A stretch of DNA of 64,000 nt from Humulus lupulus (Eukaryota; Streptophyta; Magnoliopsida; Rosales; Cannabaceae). Where the stretch lies: the NCBI RefSeq assembly GCF_963169125.1, contig NC_084801.1, positions 80,541,696 through 80,605,695 on the forward strand, given 5' to 3'. Below, piece by piece: positions 9,910 to 21,919 of this stretch; position 1 is the first letter of the stretch, and every line of letters begins with the position of its first letter. The position numbers and the translations under genes were made by a program. The notes beneath the pieces are model-generated. The model searched no databases. It had not been told where the DNA came from and worked only from the letters and a program-made list of their open reading frames with translations.

Positions 9910-11901
9910 GGTGTTGCCCAAAGTAAGGATAGGGATTTAGATCCTCGCTTTGGGAATTTTGAGGAAAATGTTGGACCCATCGAGGACCTGGAAGAGGTCC
10001 AACTTGATGAAAAGACCCGACCAGAGTTGTGAAGGTCGGGAAAAACATAGAAGCAACCACGAAGCATACACTGGTGGAATTTTTGTGGAAGAACCAGGAA
10101 GTCTTTGCCTGGTCACACAAAGACATGGCTGGGATAGATCCTGCAGTTATAAGCCATGACCTGAACGTTGACAAGAGTTTTCCACCCGTGCAACAGAAAA
10201 GAAGGCTGCTCGATAAGGATAGGTCGAAAGCCTTAAAAGAATAAGTTGAAAGATTAAAGGAGAATGGGTTCATCAGGGTGGCGTTTTATCCATCGTGGGT
10301 CTCTAATCCAGTACTGGTTCCCAAGCCTAACGGCAAATGGCGAACCTGTGTGGATTTCACAGACCTTAATAAAGCCTGCCTGAAGGATTGCTTCCCACTC
10401 CCAAGGATTGACCAGCTGGTCGATGTAGCTGTAGGACATGAGATCATCTCCTTCATGGATGCATACTCAGGATAAAATCAGATTAGTATGCATCCCCCTG
10501 ACGAGGATCACACCAACTTTCAGACCGATACGGGGTCACACTGTTATAAAGTAATGCCCTTCGGACTGAAAAACGCAGGTGCGACTTACCAGCGATTGGT
10601 TAACCACATGTTTAAGGAGTTGATAGGAGTAAACATGGAGGTGTATGTGGACGACATGCTGGTAAAGTCAGAAAAAGCAGAAGGACATGTGAAGGATTTG
10701 CAAGAATGTTTCGATGTGTTGAACAAGTACCAAATGAAATTGAATCCTCTCAAATGTTCCTTCAGAGTCGGATCAGGGAAATTCTTGGGGTTTATTGTCA
10801 ATTCAAGAGGAATCGAGGCCAACCCCGACAAGATAAAAGCCCTGATCGACATGAAATCACCAGAGAAGATCAAGGATGTGCAAAGTCTAACTAGAAGAAT
10901 TGCTGCATTAAGTAGGTTCATTTCCAAGTCGACGGATAAATGCGTCCCTTTCTTCAATCTACTTAGAGGCAACAAGAAGTTCGAATGGACAGGAGACTGC
11001 GAGCAAGCTTTCCAAGCCCTAAAAGCCCACATGGCACAGCCTCCTATTTTATCAAAACCCATCGAAGGAGAAACTTTGTTCATCTACTTGGCAATCACTA
11101 AAATTGCTGCTAGTGCGGTACTGGTACAAGAAGAAGAAGGCATACAAAAGGCGGTTTACTATGTAAGCAAGAGGCTGATCGGAGCAGAGTTGAGGTATCC
11201 TCCCATCGAGAGGTGAGCCTATTGTTTAATCTTGGCCTCAAGGAAACTACGTCCTTACTTCCAAGCCCATCCCATTACAGTCTTAACTGAACAGCCCCTT
11301 CGGCAAGTCCTGCAAAAACCAAAGGTGGCTCGACGTTTATTAAAATGGGCAGTCGAACTCGGGCAGTTCGATATTACATATTCATCACGAGCACCAGTAA
11401 AAGGACAAGTCTTGGCTGATCTTATTGCCGAGTTCACTGAGCTCCCAGACAACGAGCAGTGCGAAGAGTCTAGTGCACCTGAGCCCCAAGGTGAAGCTCC
11501 TTCGTGGAAGTTGTTCACAGATGGATCGTCCAACGAATCTCATGCAGGAGTGGGAGTGATATTGATAATGCCAGAAGGGCATCAATTTCACTACGCTATT
11601 AGGTTCGACTTCACTGCGTCAAATAATGAAGCCGAATATGAAGCACTCCTCGCTGGGTTAAGATTGGCAAAAGACATCGGCATAAAGGTGCTGGATATTT
11701 ACAGTGATTCACAGCTTGTAGTGAATCAGGTCCTAGGGGAATATCAAGAACGAGGCCTCAAAATTGTGGCCTACTTAAATAGAACTAAGGATCTGTTGGC
11801 TCAGTTTGAGAGGTATACCTCCAGCAAATACCTCGGGATCAGAATTTGAATGCAGATGCCTTAGCCAAACTCGCAAGCGCGAAAGACGCTAACACTGTGA
11901 A
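9910..11901 (+). pseudogene. el-1 reverse transcriptase and RNase H modules, broken
   Basis: RT blocks are easy to follow: VLVPKPNGKWRTCVDFTDLN, PLPRIDQLVD, CYKVMPFGLKNAGATYQRLV, and the catalytic YVDD at 10644-10655. They are followed by the connection/RNase H region (FEWTGDCEQAFQALK, YYVSKRLIGAELRYPP) and a second RNase H (WKLFTDGSSNESHAGVGVIL ... SNNEAEYEALLAGLRLA ... YSDSQLVVNQVLGEY). Two RNase H modules in a row are typical of the Tat lineage. Breaks: a 1-base loss near 10013, stops at 10242, 10473 and 11214, and a 1-base loss near 11820. The gene is then cut at 11901 by solo LTR B and continues at 14136. Confidence 0.9.
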
Positions 11902-14135
11902 TGTAACGACCCAAATTCGCTAATAAGGCTTAAGGGCCTTGATTAGTGTGCCAGGAGGGCAGGTTGGGATTTATGTGTGATTTTATGAATTTAATGCATG
12001 ATTATGATTTAAAGCATGTTATTTGGCTATTTGTTTAACTGAGATGCATGGCTATGTTTACTAGTATGCATGTAGGCCCGGATCGTGTTAGAAGGGCATA
12101 ATTGTAATTTTGGCCATGTTGGGCATAACTGTATTGATATGTGATAACTGTATTCTGTGAATTGTACCACGTGGGTGTGGTTGTATTATTGTGATGCACG
12201 TGCCGAGACGGTTCTAGAGAGCTAGTTAACTCAAGAGTCACAACGGGATTTCTATACCCGGCTCGGGAGGAGCCTAGGGGTACCTCGGGAATTTTATGGT
12301 TAAGTTGAGATTTAGCGGGTAATGGTTATTGGAGATTTAGTAACCTGGGTAACCATTAGTTACTGCTGAGAGTAACAAGTTTTAGAAAGAAAATGGTAGA
12401 AATGAAATAGAAATGAAAAGACTTAAGTGCCCTTGAGGTTTAGGTGGGAAAGGATAGGCAAGGAGGGGCAAAATGGTCATTTGGTTGGGAATTAGATAAA
12501 TGGCAGCTGGTTTTATGGGTACACAGTTTGGGGCTTAACCATTTTGGTCTTGATAGTGTTTGAAGAGAAGAGAAAAGAGAGGGAAAAGCTAGGGCATGAG
12601 GAAGAAGAAGAAGAAGAAGAGAAGGAGAAGTTGGAGACCTAGGAGATGAAGGAAGCTTAGGGATGGATTCTCCATATGAGGTAAGGAATTTTATACACAT
12701 TTAAGGCTTGATTATGTTATGGGTTAAGAATTTGAGCATGGGTTAAGTTTGATGTTTGAGTTTTTATTTTTTCTGAAATTGAAATCAAGGATGTGGATTT
12801 TGGGGATTTGATTGGGTGTTTAGATGTTTTGGTGATGTTTATGGGTTGTTGGATGGTTTATTTGGAGTTTTGAGTTGGTTTTGGGGCTTGGGTGTGAGTT
12901 TGGGTTGATTTGGTAAGGTTTTAACTCGGAGAAAACGCAGGAGAAAACCCAGAATTCTGGGTCTGCGAAGGCGTGCCGCGACACAGGTTTTTCGTGCCGC
13001 GGCAAGGGAGCCTCTGACTGATGGGTGTCGCGGCACAAGGATGTGGTGCCGCGGCACAAGGCTAATTTCAGGGCATCATTTTTAGGCAATTTTTGGCCTT
13101 TGCTCCGGGGGTTCGGGGGATGCCTCCGGGGTGTTGTTCTAAGGTTTTAGGGGTCCCGAGAGTGCGGGATTGGTCCCGGAAAGTGGTTTTGGGTTGATTA
13201 GTAATGAGGGATGTTTCTTGTGTGTTGTGACTAGGTTCTTTGAGAGGCTCGTGCTAGAGGACCGTGCTCGCGACTTTAGTGCATCAGGAGGCTCGGAATG
13301 CAGGTAAGAAAACTATAGCACCCGAGAATAGGGCATGGCCCAGATTGTATTATGTGCAAATGTTTAACCTTAAATGAATCATGATGTGTGTGAATGGTTA
13401 TTTCGAATGTACTATATGTGTGATTATGATGAAATGAATGGCCGTGGGCCGAGTACAGCGTATGCCGGGGCGGCCGTGGGCCGAAAGTAACACCTAGAAC
13501 ATGGGATGCTATAGTCAGGGCGGGGCCCGGTGGATACATGTGTTATGCTATATTCAGGGTGGGACCCAAGGGATACATGAGTTATCCTCGCGGTGAGAAC
13601 CGATACCCCAGGCTTCAATAAGGCTCTGGGGCGGCTTGGCCGTGTTTGCTTAGTCTAATGATTGACTTGTTTATTTGTGGACTATCTGTTATGATAAACT
13701 GTATACATTGCATATGTTATGTTCTGCATGAGTTTTCTTGCTGGGCTTCGGCTCACGGGTTCTCTGTGTTGCAGGTAAGGGCAATGACTGAGTCAACCAA
13801 CCATGAGTACGGAGAGCGTGAAGCGACACGTACATGTTTGGCCTGGCCGACTGCTTTGGTTGGGAGTTTATTCAAAAATGGCTGTAATAACCTATGATTT
13901 TATGATTTCTCAACTGTAACCTTATTTCAAGATGTAATTAGTTTTCAAACCTTATTTTGGGATCCCAAATGTTTAATAATAGAAGTTTTAATGAAACGAC
14001 GCATTTTCAGAGATTACAGCCTTAACTTTTAACTAGTCACACTTTTGTTTCAAAACCTCGGTTAGCGAGTTCATTGCACACTGTTTTGTCTTAAAAACTC
14101 ACTTAGTAATGGCTCTAAGGAAGTAGGGCGTTACA
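11902..14135 (+). mobile_element. Solo LTR B, Tekay/Del-like, inside el-1 pol
   Basis: 2234 bases from TGTAACG to CGTTACA, with perfect target duplication GTGAA (11897-11901 and 14136-14140). It separates the RNase H from the integrase of el-1, so it arrived after el-1. Same family as LTRs A, C and D. Conserved donor-like GAGGTAAGG (near 12679), GCAGGTAAGAAAAC (near 13302) and GCAGGTAAGGG (near 13773) sites are shared with the sister copies. Confidence 0.93.
12973..13057. repeat. Palindromic GC island in LTR B
   Basis: Four near-identical 12-base units in two pairs: GTGCCGCGACAC (12973), GTGCCGCGGCAA (12994), GTGTCGCGGCAC (13025) and GTGCCGCGGCAC (13046, a perfect palindrome). They occupy the same LTR position as the islands of A, C and D but with a different outer base pair (G-T ... 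A-C). Confidence 0.8.
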
Positions 14136-15446
14136 GTGAATATTGTGCCAGTAGAAAGATTGTGCGAGCCGAGCATACGAGCAGACGAAACCAATATGGA
14201 AATCCGAATGGAGAATACATGGATGGCACCATACTTGGAGTATCTTACGAATGGTGTATTGCCAGCAGATAGAAACAAAGCCAGAACTCTTCAACGACAG
14301 GCTACTAGGTACATACTGGTCGATGATGTTCTGTACTGAAGAGGATACTCCATGCCACTACTCAGATGTATTACACCAGAAAAGGCTAAAGAGCTGATGA
14401 AGGAGGTACATGAAGGCTTCTGCGAGGATCACGCGATGGGGCAAAGTTTGGCAAAAAATATTCTAAGGTAGGGCTATTTCTGGCCGACTATGAATGAAGA
14501 CTTAATGGAGTTTGTGCGAAAATGCGATAAGTGTCAAAGATTTTCCAAGATCCCATGCGCAGCTCCCAATGAGTAAAAGCAGATGTAGAGTCCTTGCCCT
14601 TTCGCAGTATGGGGTATAGACTTGATTGGATCCCTACCAACGGGAAAGGGTGGAGTGAAGTAAGCAGTCGACTACTTCAACAAATGGGCCGAAGCTCAGT
14701 TGCTCGCTTCCATAACAACCAAGAAAGTTCTTGACTTCGTCATCAAGAACATTGTCTCCCGATATGGTTTGCCTCAAAAAATTGTCTAAGACAACGACAC
14801 CCAGTTTGACAGTGACTTATTCACAGACTTCTGTGAAAGACATGGGGTCGCCAAAAACTTTTCTTTAGTCGCGCATCCACAAGAAAATCGGCAAGTTGAA
14901 GCAGTGAATAAAACGCTTAAGGACGCCCTAAAGAAAAGGCTTGAAGATGCTAAAGGAGCATGGCCAGAACAATTGCCCGAAGTCCTCTGGTCGTATAGAA
15001 CGTCCCATCGAACAGCGACAGGTCATATCCCGTTTTCCTTAGCATACGGGTATGAAGCTATGTTGCCTGTCGAGTTAGATCCCCCCTCACACCGACGAAC
15101 TACATACGACCAGGACCAGAATAGCCAACTGATGATGGAGTCCCTAGACTGTCTTGAAGAGAAACGGGAAAAAGCCCAACTCCAAGTAGCTGTGTACCAG
15201 CAAAAGGTCGCCCGATATTTTAACTCAAAGGTGAAAGAAAGAAAATTCAACGTCGGAGATCTAGTGCTACGACGAGTTTTCTTAAACACCCGCGACCCAA
15301 CTGCTGGAGTGCTCGGTCCAAACTGGGAAGGACCTTACCAGATTGAGGAAGCCCTTCATCCAGGCACCTACAAGCTTGCACGCTTAAATGGAGATCTCGT
15401 TCCATGCTATTGGAACGGAGAACACCTGCGCAAGTATTATCAATAA
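14136..15446 (+). pseudogene. el-1 integrase, broken
   Basis: Pol resumes after LTR B with VERLCEPSIRADETN. The N-terminal zinc finger is visible (EVHEGFCEDH ... CDKCQRF, 14406-14540), then FAVWGIDLIGSLP (about 14600), the DTQFDSDLF segment (about 14795), and QVEAVNKTLKDALKKRLEDAKG (about 14895) carrying the last acidic residue region. A clean C-terminal part follows (GDLVLRRVFLNTRDPTAGVLGPNWEGPY) with the natural stop at 15444-15446. Stops lie near 14337, 14469, 14574, 14586, 14660 and 14787; the last 180 codons from 14904 are open. The second acidic core residue is preserved as D, but the surrounding frame is not translatable. Confidence 0.9.
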
Positions 15447-16137
15447 ACAGTCTTCTTTAAAGGACTGGCTTGTATTAATTTTTACTTTTTACAAGTTTCG
15501 AAAAAAGGTTAGCCACGTTGTATGGCTAATCGCTTATAAGTTTAAGATCTTTTTAAGATCACTTGTAAAGACATGTCTAGTCCATTTTTAATACGAGACT
15601 ATAAGGGACTGTGCGCAGCCAGTCATTCTTGCCAACCTTTGTAAATTTATTTTTACAAGTATTTGTTCATTACGTGTGTTGTTTTGCTGTATTGTAAGTG
15701 TTACGTTTCCTACCGAGCAGTAATGTTCGCACAGGTCGTGGTCAAGGCAAGTGACCAAGGACCTAAAGCTCCTCGATCACTTGGGGAGCATATAAGGTAC
15801 ATCGATAGCAAAGCATACCAAGAGGTATGTAAACACATGAACAAAATGAGTGAAAGCATGCTACGGTACTTAGAGTATTTTTCAAAATTTATATTTTGTT
15901 AAATCAAGCCAAAGTACTATGCTAAGTTCGGTCATGCGAACAGATGTTATAATAGATAGAAATATTATAATATCAAAAGGCATTCTTTTACACCGCGAGC
16001 AGTACTGCTTGGATGTAATTGTTTAAAGTAAAAGGAAAGTTTGCTGCCCATGTAGTAAATTTAAAAATAAAAATTTAGTCTTTACATCACGACCCGTGGG
16101 TCATGTAATTAAAGAAAAGAAAAAGAATAAAAAAAGT
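15447..16137. other. Non-coding spacer between integrase and antisense gene of el-1
   Basis: No protein is recognised. The stretch is about 90 per cent alike by eye to 45307-45995 in el-2 (CAGTCTTCTTTAAAGGACTGG at the start, TCACGACCCGTGGGTC near the end), so it belongs to the element and would be the 3' untranslated part of both the sense and the antisense transcript. Confidence 0.6.
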
Positions 16138-17464
16138 TTAAGGAGCATTAGGAGCAGGAGGGTCTTGCTCAGCATTCTGGTTGGTCGCATCCTCGACAAC
16201 TTCTCCTCCCTCCGCTCCGGCAGCTGGCTGAATGCTGGGGGAAGCAGGAAATCTGGCTATTTCTTCTTCTGCAGCCAATCGAGCAGTGCAGCGGGCTAAC
16301 TCAGCATTCCTGGCATCCTCTGGAAGGTAGTTGAAGTTGGCACTCCGGTTGTGTTTCCAAAAGTCGTAGAAACATCGAAGGGTCACATTCTTGTACCTCT
16401 CCAGATCTTTAGCATTGGTGAGCTTCAGCTGCTCCACCTGGCTCTCAAGAACAGCTATGGTCTTGTCCTTAGCAAGGTGCTCCTCCTTAAGTCTCTTGAC
16501 TTCGCGATATTGGATTCGACTGGATTCCTGGAAAACGTCCTGATGCTTCTTCAAAGCTGCCTGAGAAGCTTCATTCTCTGCCAGCTTTGCCACCAAAGCA
16601 TCCTTCTGATGGGTGACCACCTCCAACTCCCCAGCAAGCCTGGCTTCTGCAACCTGAAGCTCCTTGATGGATTTCGCCTGAAACTCCTCGATGGCCTTTG
16701 CCCGAGCCTACTCGATGGTACCAGTGGTATGGGTACGAGCGGCAGTTATTGTCAGCATAGCCTGTAGTCAAGGAATAAAAGTTAGACTATATTACAAGAA
16801 GGAAAGGTAAAAACCAAGAGGAAGAATACTTAAACTGGCTACTTCGTTAAGAGCCTGTTAAGGATCTGATCGACCCCCATGCTCTCAGCTTCAGCCATTG
16901 CCTCCCTGCAACGGTCATGCTTCAAGATATGAGCAAGGCGATCTTTCGCTAATCGCAGGGAACGGTTTGAGAGCTTGGTCCCAAGAAATTCTGCTTGTGG
17001 GGTCTATTCTCTTCAGGCCACAGGCGGAGGGTTGGCAGTAGGGGTAGTCTCCTTTTCAGCAGGAGCAGAAGGCTGGGAAGAAGGTTGGCCAGTAGGTCCA
17101 TCCTTGGAAGGATCATCTGTTCGATCCTTCTTTTCCGGGGGTGCTTGGCTTGATTCGCCATTATGCCTCCTAGTTGATTTCCGTCAAACCAGGGGAACCT
17201 CCTCTTTCTCTTGGGTCTGGTACAGATTGAAAATGTTGGGGGAAGCCATCTCTACAGATAAAGACAAAGGCGGATAAAAAATCATAGTCAATCAGAAAAG
17301 AGGTCACAAAGTTTAATACCCGAGCTACAACTACTGGTCGCTATACTACTGACTCTATTAGTCATACACTCACTATCTGGCACGAAGAAGTCTGGCCTTA
17401 GATTTGGAGTATACGTAAAATTTCCGTCCCCGTCAAACAAGTGACAAGGAATTGGCAAGCTATT

Positions 17465-19768
17465 TGTAACGACCCAATTTCGCTAATAAGGCTTAAGGGC
17501 CTTAACTAGCGTGCCAGGAGGGCATAATGGAATTTATTTGTGATTTTATGAGTTTAATGCATGGTTATGATTTAAAGCATGTTATATGACTAATTGAACA
17601 TTGAGGTGCATGACTACGTGGTTAGTATGCATGTTAGGTGAAATAATTATGCATGTGGACCCCGTTTGCATGATAGGGGTAAATTGGTAATTTTAGCCCG
17701 CTGAGGGCATATATGTGATAAATGTATTCTGTTAATTGTACCACGTGAGTGTGGTGTTTTTATTGTGATGCACGTGCCGAGACGGTCCTAGAGAGCAAAT
17801 TAACTTAAAAGTCACAACGGGATTTTGTACCCGGCTCGGGAGGAGCCTAGGGGTACCTCGGGAATTTTATGGTTAAGTAGAGAATTAGCGATTAATGGTT
17901 ATTGGTGATTTAGTAACTTGGGTAACCATTAGTTACTGCTGTGAGTAACAAGTTTAGGTGAAGGAAATGGTAGAATTGCAATATAGGAGAAATGACTAGT
18001 GTGCCCTTGAGGTTTAGTTAGCAAAGGGTTTTGATGAAGGGGTAAAATGGTCATTTGGCAAGGGGTTTAGACAAATTTGAGCTGTGTTATAGGGGTACAC
18101 GGTTTGGGCTTTGCATATATGTGGGTTTGATAAAATTAGAAGAGAAGAAAAAGGAGAAGAAAAGTTAGGGCATGAAGAAGAAGAAGATGAGTGGAAGAGC
18201 TGAAATTGGAGACTTAGAGGATGAAGGAAGCTTAGGGTTGGATTCTCTACTTAAGGTAAGGAATTTATGCATAATTAAGTTTGATTTATGTTTTGATTTG
18301 TGAAATTTGTAGCATGGTTTAAGCTTTTTCAAGCTTTGGTTTATGTTTTTGGTTTATGGGTTTAAATCTCTTAAGTTGAGATCAAATGGGTGGATTTTGA
18401 GTATGATTGTGTTATTGAGTTGGGTTATGATGTTTTGAGATTGAGATATGTGTTTGGGATGGTTTAAGGTGAGGTTTTAAGCTTGAAAATGATGGGTTTT
18501 TCTGGGTTCGAAGGGTCGGGCCGCGGCATGGTTCTTGGAGGGCCGCGGCCCTTGAAGGCTAAGATGCGCTGAGGATGGAGGGCGGGCCGCGGCATGGTCC
18601 TTGTAGGGCCGCGGCCCTTACCTGTTTCTGGGCATTTTGTGGCCCTGTTTGGGGGCCATGCCGCGGCGCTTAAGGAATTTTGGGATTTTGAGAATTTAGG
18701 CTTGGGAATTTAACCAAGGGTGCTCGGGGTTGAGTCTTTTACCAGGTTTGGTGAATTTCAACGTTCCGAGTACTAGAACTTGGCATGGAAGCTCATTTAA
18801 GGTTGTTAAAAGTGTCTTTTGTGTGTTGTGACTAGGATTTCGGGGAGGCTCGTGCTAGTGGACCGTGCTCGTGACCGTAGTGCATCGGAAAGCAAGGGAT
18901 ACGGGTAAGAAAACTATAACACCCGTAGGATAGGGCGTGGGCCCATAGTGTGATTGCCGGGCATGGCCCTATATTGCATGTTGCATGATGAGATGATTGC
19001 AGGGCATGGCCCCAGATTGTGTTGTGTGCAAATGTTTAACCTTAAATGAATCATGATGTGTGTGAATGATTATTTTGAATGTACTATATGTGTGATTATG
19101 ATGAAATGAACGGCAAGGGCCGAGTGCGGCGTAGGCCGGGGCGGCCGTGGGGCCGAAAGTAACACACAGCACATGGGATGCTTATATTCAGGGTGGGACC
19201 CAAGGGATACATGAGTTATCCTCGCGGTGAGAACCGATACCCTAGGCTTCGGTAAGGCTCTGGGGCGGCATGGCCGTGGTTGCTTAGTCTAATAATTGAC
19301 TTGTTTATTTGTGGATTATCTGTTATGATAAACTGTATACATTGCATATGTTATGTTCTGCATGAGTTTTCTTGCTGGGCTTCGGCTCACGGGTGCTCTG
19401 TGTTGCAGGTAAGGGCAATGACTGAGTCAACCAACCATGAGTACGGAGAACGTGAAGCGACGCGTACATGTTTGGCCTGCCCGACTGCTTTGGTTGGGGG
19501 TTTATTCGAAAATGGCTGTAATAATCTATGATTTTATGATTTCTTAACTGTAACCTTATTTCAAGAGGTAATTAGTTTTCAAACCTTAATTTGGGATCCC
19601 AAATGTTTAATGATAGAAGTTTTAATGAAACGACGCATTTTCAAAGATTACGGCCTTAACTTTTAATTAGTCACACTTTTGTTCAAAACCTCGGTTAGCG
19701 AGTTCATTGCACACTGTTTTGTCTTACAAACTCACTTAGTAACGGCTCTAAGGAAGTAGGGCGTTACA
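17465..19768 (+). mobile_element. Solo LTR C, Tekay/Del-like, inside the el-1 antisense gene
   Basis: 2304 bases from TGTAACG to CGTTACA. Flanks are CTATT (17460-17464) and CCATT (19769-19773), a target duplication with one later change. el-2 provides the empty site: CAAGTTATTTAAAAGC at about 47325-47342 is uninterrupted there. This confirms both ends of the insertion. Confidence 0.92.
18518..18617. repeat. Paired GC-rich inverted repeats in LTR C
   Basis: Module one: GGGCCGCGGC (18518-18527) faces GCCGCGGCCC (18542-18551). Module two: GGGCCGCGGC (18584-18593) faces GCCGCGGCCC (18608-18617). Both stems are perfect over 10 bases with 14-base loops. The outer pairs differ from LTR A (GCGCC.../...GGCGC), yet both strands changed together. 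Confidence 0.85.
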
Positions 19769-21127
19769 CCATTTAAAAGCAAGATAACAATACAATTTTC
19801 GTCTGAGGATTCATCCAGGTCTATGACAGACTCTGTTGCCTTTTGTTTCCCCTTGCCTTGGGGCGCAGAAGGCCTCTCTGCTGAAGGGACGCTAGTGGGT
19901 TCCCTGAACATAACCCCCATTGGCCTCCTTCGGGGAGGAGACGCCGGAGGTTGCTGCTCGGGATCCCCCTCGGCCGTGGCATCTTCCACCACGGGTCCTC
20001 TTGTTTCATGGCAAGGAGCCAGGAGGCCAGATAACCTCATATTTTCATCAGTGACCAGGGACTTAACACTTTTTTCAGCGTCTGTCATCCTGGCCAGTGC
20101 GTTGGACCTCAACACCATGTCTGGTGTTTGGTTCGGACGTAACCATGGTCCTGAAAGGGACAATATACTTTAGAGAAATGCAGAAGAGTTTGCTAAGGAA
20201 AAGTATCGACTAGTGAAAGTAGCATTTACCTCCTCGAGCGAAGGCCAGGTTGTTCGTAGTCATGTCTGGCGTGAGGAAGTACTCTCTATTGTACTACCCC
20301 ACGTTGGAAATATGGGTAGTGTCACTCAGGAACGTTCGGCTTTTTTCCTGGTGACAGAGATGAAAAAAGCCCGTCCCGTATTGTTGAGGGTTGGACTTAA
20401 GGTCAAAGAGGAAGTTGACCTCATGAGGAGTGGGTTATGGCCATTTTTTGAGTTTATAAAGGATAAAAAGTGCGGCCAGCATTCTATATCCGTTTTCGGT
20501 AATTTGAAAGGGGGCAACACCGAAGTAGTTGGCCACCCCCTGGTAGAAAGGATGTAGAGGGAGGATAGCCCCCGCCTCTATGTGATATCTAGACTAAGCG
20601 CTATAGACGCCCCCAGGCAGGTTAGCTTTTTGGTCAGCTGCAGGGATTGTGAGATTAACCCCGGTAAGAGGATACTTCCTACGATAATTGGCAAGCATCC
20701 GGGGAGTCACCTGGCTGGTAGGAGAGAGATACCACTTGACATTAGGAAGGTTTTGATGCCGAGGGTGAGCCCTGACTTGAATACGGGGGTCTGGGGCAGC
20801 ATTTTCTCAACCACTGGTCGAGGGAACCCTAGCTTGCGAATCAGGCTAGGCAGGAGAATTTGGATTGTTTTCAGGGTTTTGTTTTTTCTGGCCTAGAGAC
20901 GGGCCATTTGAGGTAGTGATGGTTGAGGTCTAGAAGAAACTCTAGAAAATGGAATCTCGTGAACTCGGTCGATCGGTTGTTCTTCGCCTTCAAGCATTTG
21001 TGCAAGAAGATCGTCGTCGATGGGCCGCTCACCTCCCCACAAATCTGGCATTAAAATCTACGAACAAAAGAATGGGGAGGTGAGGAAGAAGAATTTTGAA
21101 AGTTTTTTTAGAATAACGCTGGTCGAG

Positions 21128-21148
21128 TATAAAAGTTAAGCTTTTATA
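21128..21148. promoter_or_regulatory. Inverted pair of TATA boxes upstream of the el-1 antisense gene
   Basis: TATAAAAG (21128-21135) and CTTTTATA (21141-21148) are exact reverse complements 5 bases apart, so a TATA box faces both ways. The minus-strand box lies about 90 bases before the antisense ATG (21051), a plausible core-promoter spacing. The same 21 bases are unchanged in el-2 at 48696-48716. Confidence 0.6.
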
Positions 21149-21907
21149 CAACAGCATTCTAAGAAAAAACTAAATTTTTCGCACGAACAGTTTCAGAAAC
21201 AGATCAAAAAGTGAAAGCAAAAAGTTTTTTGAAAAAGCTTTTTCAACTCCTTTTAGGGCGGGAAAAACTTGGTTTTTCAACTGGCATAAAAATCGAATTT
21301 TTACTTCGGTTTTACGTCCTAAAGTTGTGATCTCTACTATCAAACTAACTCGTGACTCCTTAATGGCAGAAGAAATATCATCCTATACAATATGACCCAC
21401 AAAACCCCCTACTGACATGCATCTCAACCCAGAAACAAATGAACTCAACAGTCAATCCACAGAAGAATGCACAGCAAAAATATAGAGCATAAAAGTTCTG
21501 AGACTTACCAGAAAAAAGATCGAGATTTGAGAGAGTTTTCGAGGGTCGGAGAACTCACGGACTGAATCTTGAAATGCTGAAAGACGATCTCCAGAAGAAA
21601 ATGGAAGCTCTGATTTTAGGGTTTCTTGAAAGAGTAATAGCTTGCGTAAAAAGGAAAAGAACACTTTGGAGAGACTATATATATATTTTTGTCTGTGGCA
21701 TTAAAAGGGATTAATCATCAGTTTCCTCTTTTTTGAAGCATTAGGAAGGGTAATAGCAGTCGAAAGGTTACTTGGGAGCCGAAAAGCCATGATTAGACAA
21801 TGGTAGGTTACTTTTCCCAAGATTGCATGTATTATTCTGACAGGTCTGGTGGGGTAACCAAAGGGTCGTTTCCTTAAAAGTTTATTTATTGCTCGTAATA
21901 AATAAAC
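21149..21907. other. 3' untranslated region of el-1 before the polypurine tract
   Basis: No gene seen. The stretch is shared with el-2 (48717-49466), including AGGGCGGGAAAAACTTGG and the GATTAGACAA...GGTAGGTTAC block, so it belongs to the element. Its AT-rich open frames are not conserved. Confidence 0.6.
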
Positions 21908-21919
21908 TTGGGGGGCAAA
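21908..21919 (+). other. Polypurine tract of el-1
   Basis: TTGGGGGGCAAA directly before the 3' LTR. It serves as the primer for plus-strand DNA synthesis. The G-run followed by CAAATGTT is typical of Tat elements. Confidence 0.85.

Larger units (their letters stand above)
16138..21051 (-). pseudogene. el-1 antisense gene (PF04195-like head, coiled-coil tail), split by LTR C
   Basis: Read on the minus strand the gene starts at 21051 (MPDLWGGERPIDDDLLA). It runs through a PF04195-like domain (about 20780-20230), then PDMVLRSNALARM ... VTDENMRLSGLLA (about 20110-20030), an acidic DLDESSDEN stretch (about 19820), a charged exon beginning MASPN near 17248, and a last coiled-coil exon (16760-16138) ending NPQDPPAPNAP-like text and TGA. 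The C-terminal motif is FYDFWKHNRSANFNYLPEDA. Solo LTR C sits between the second and third parts. Further stops occur (a TAG near 16709 and several in the MASPN exon), so it cannot make protein. Function unknown. Strand, splicing and place agree with the el-2 copy, which is better preserved. Confidence 0.75.

Noticed and set aside
10586..11083. 165-codon minus-strand frame over the el-1 RT
   Set aside because: Mirror of the conserved RT frame; equivalent frame in el-2 is shorter and shows no independent motif.
20326..20520. 64-codon minus frame seen in both el-1 and el-2 (47888-48082) as a candidate small gene
   Set aside because: It is a shifted-frame shadow inside the PF04195-like exon; the longer frame carries the recognisable domain.
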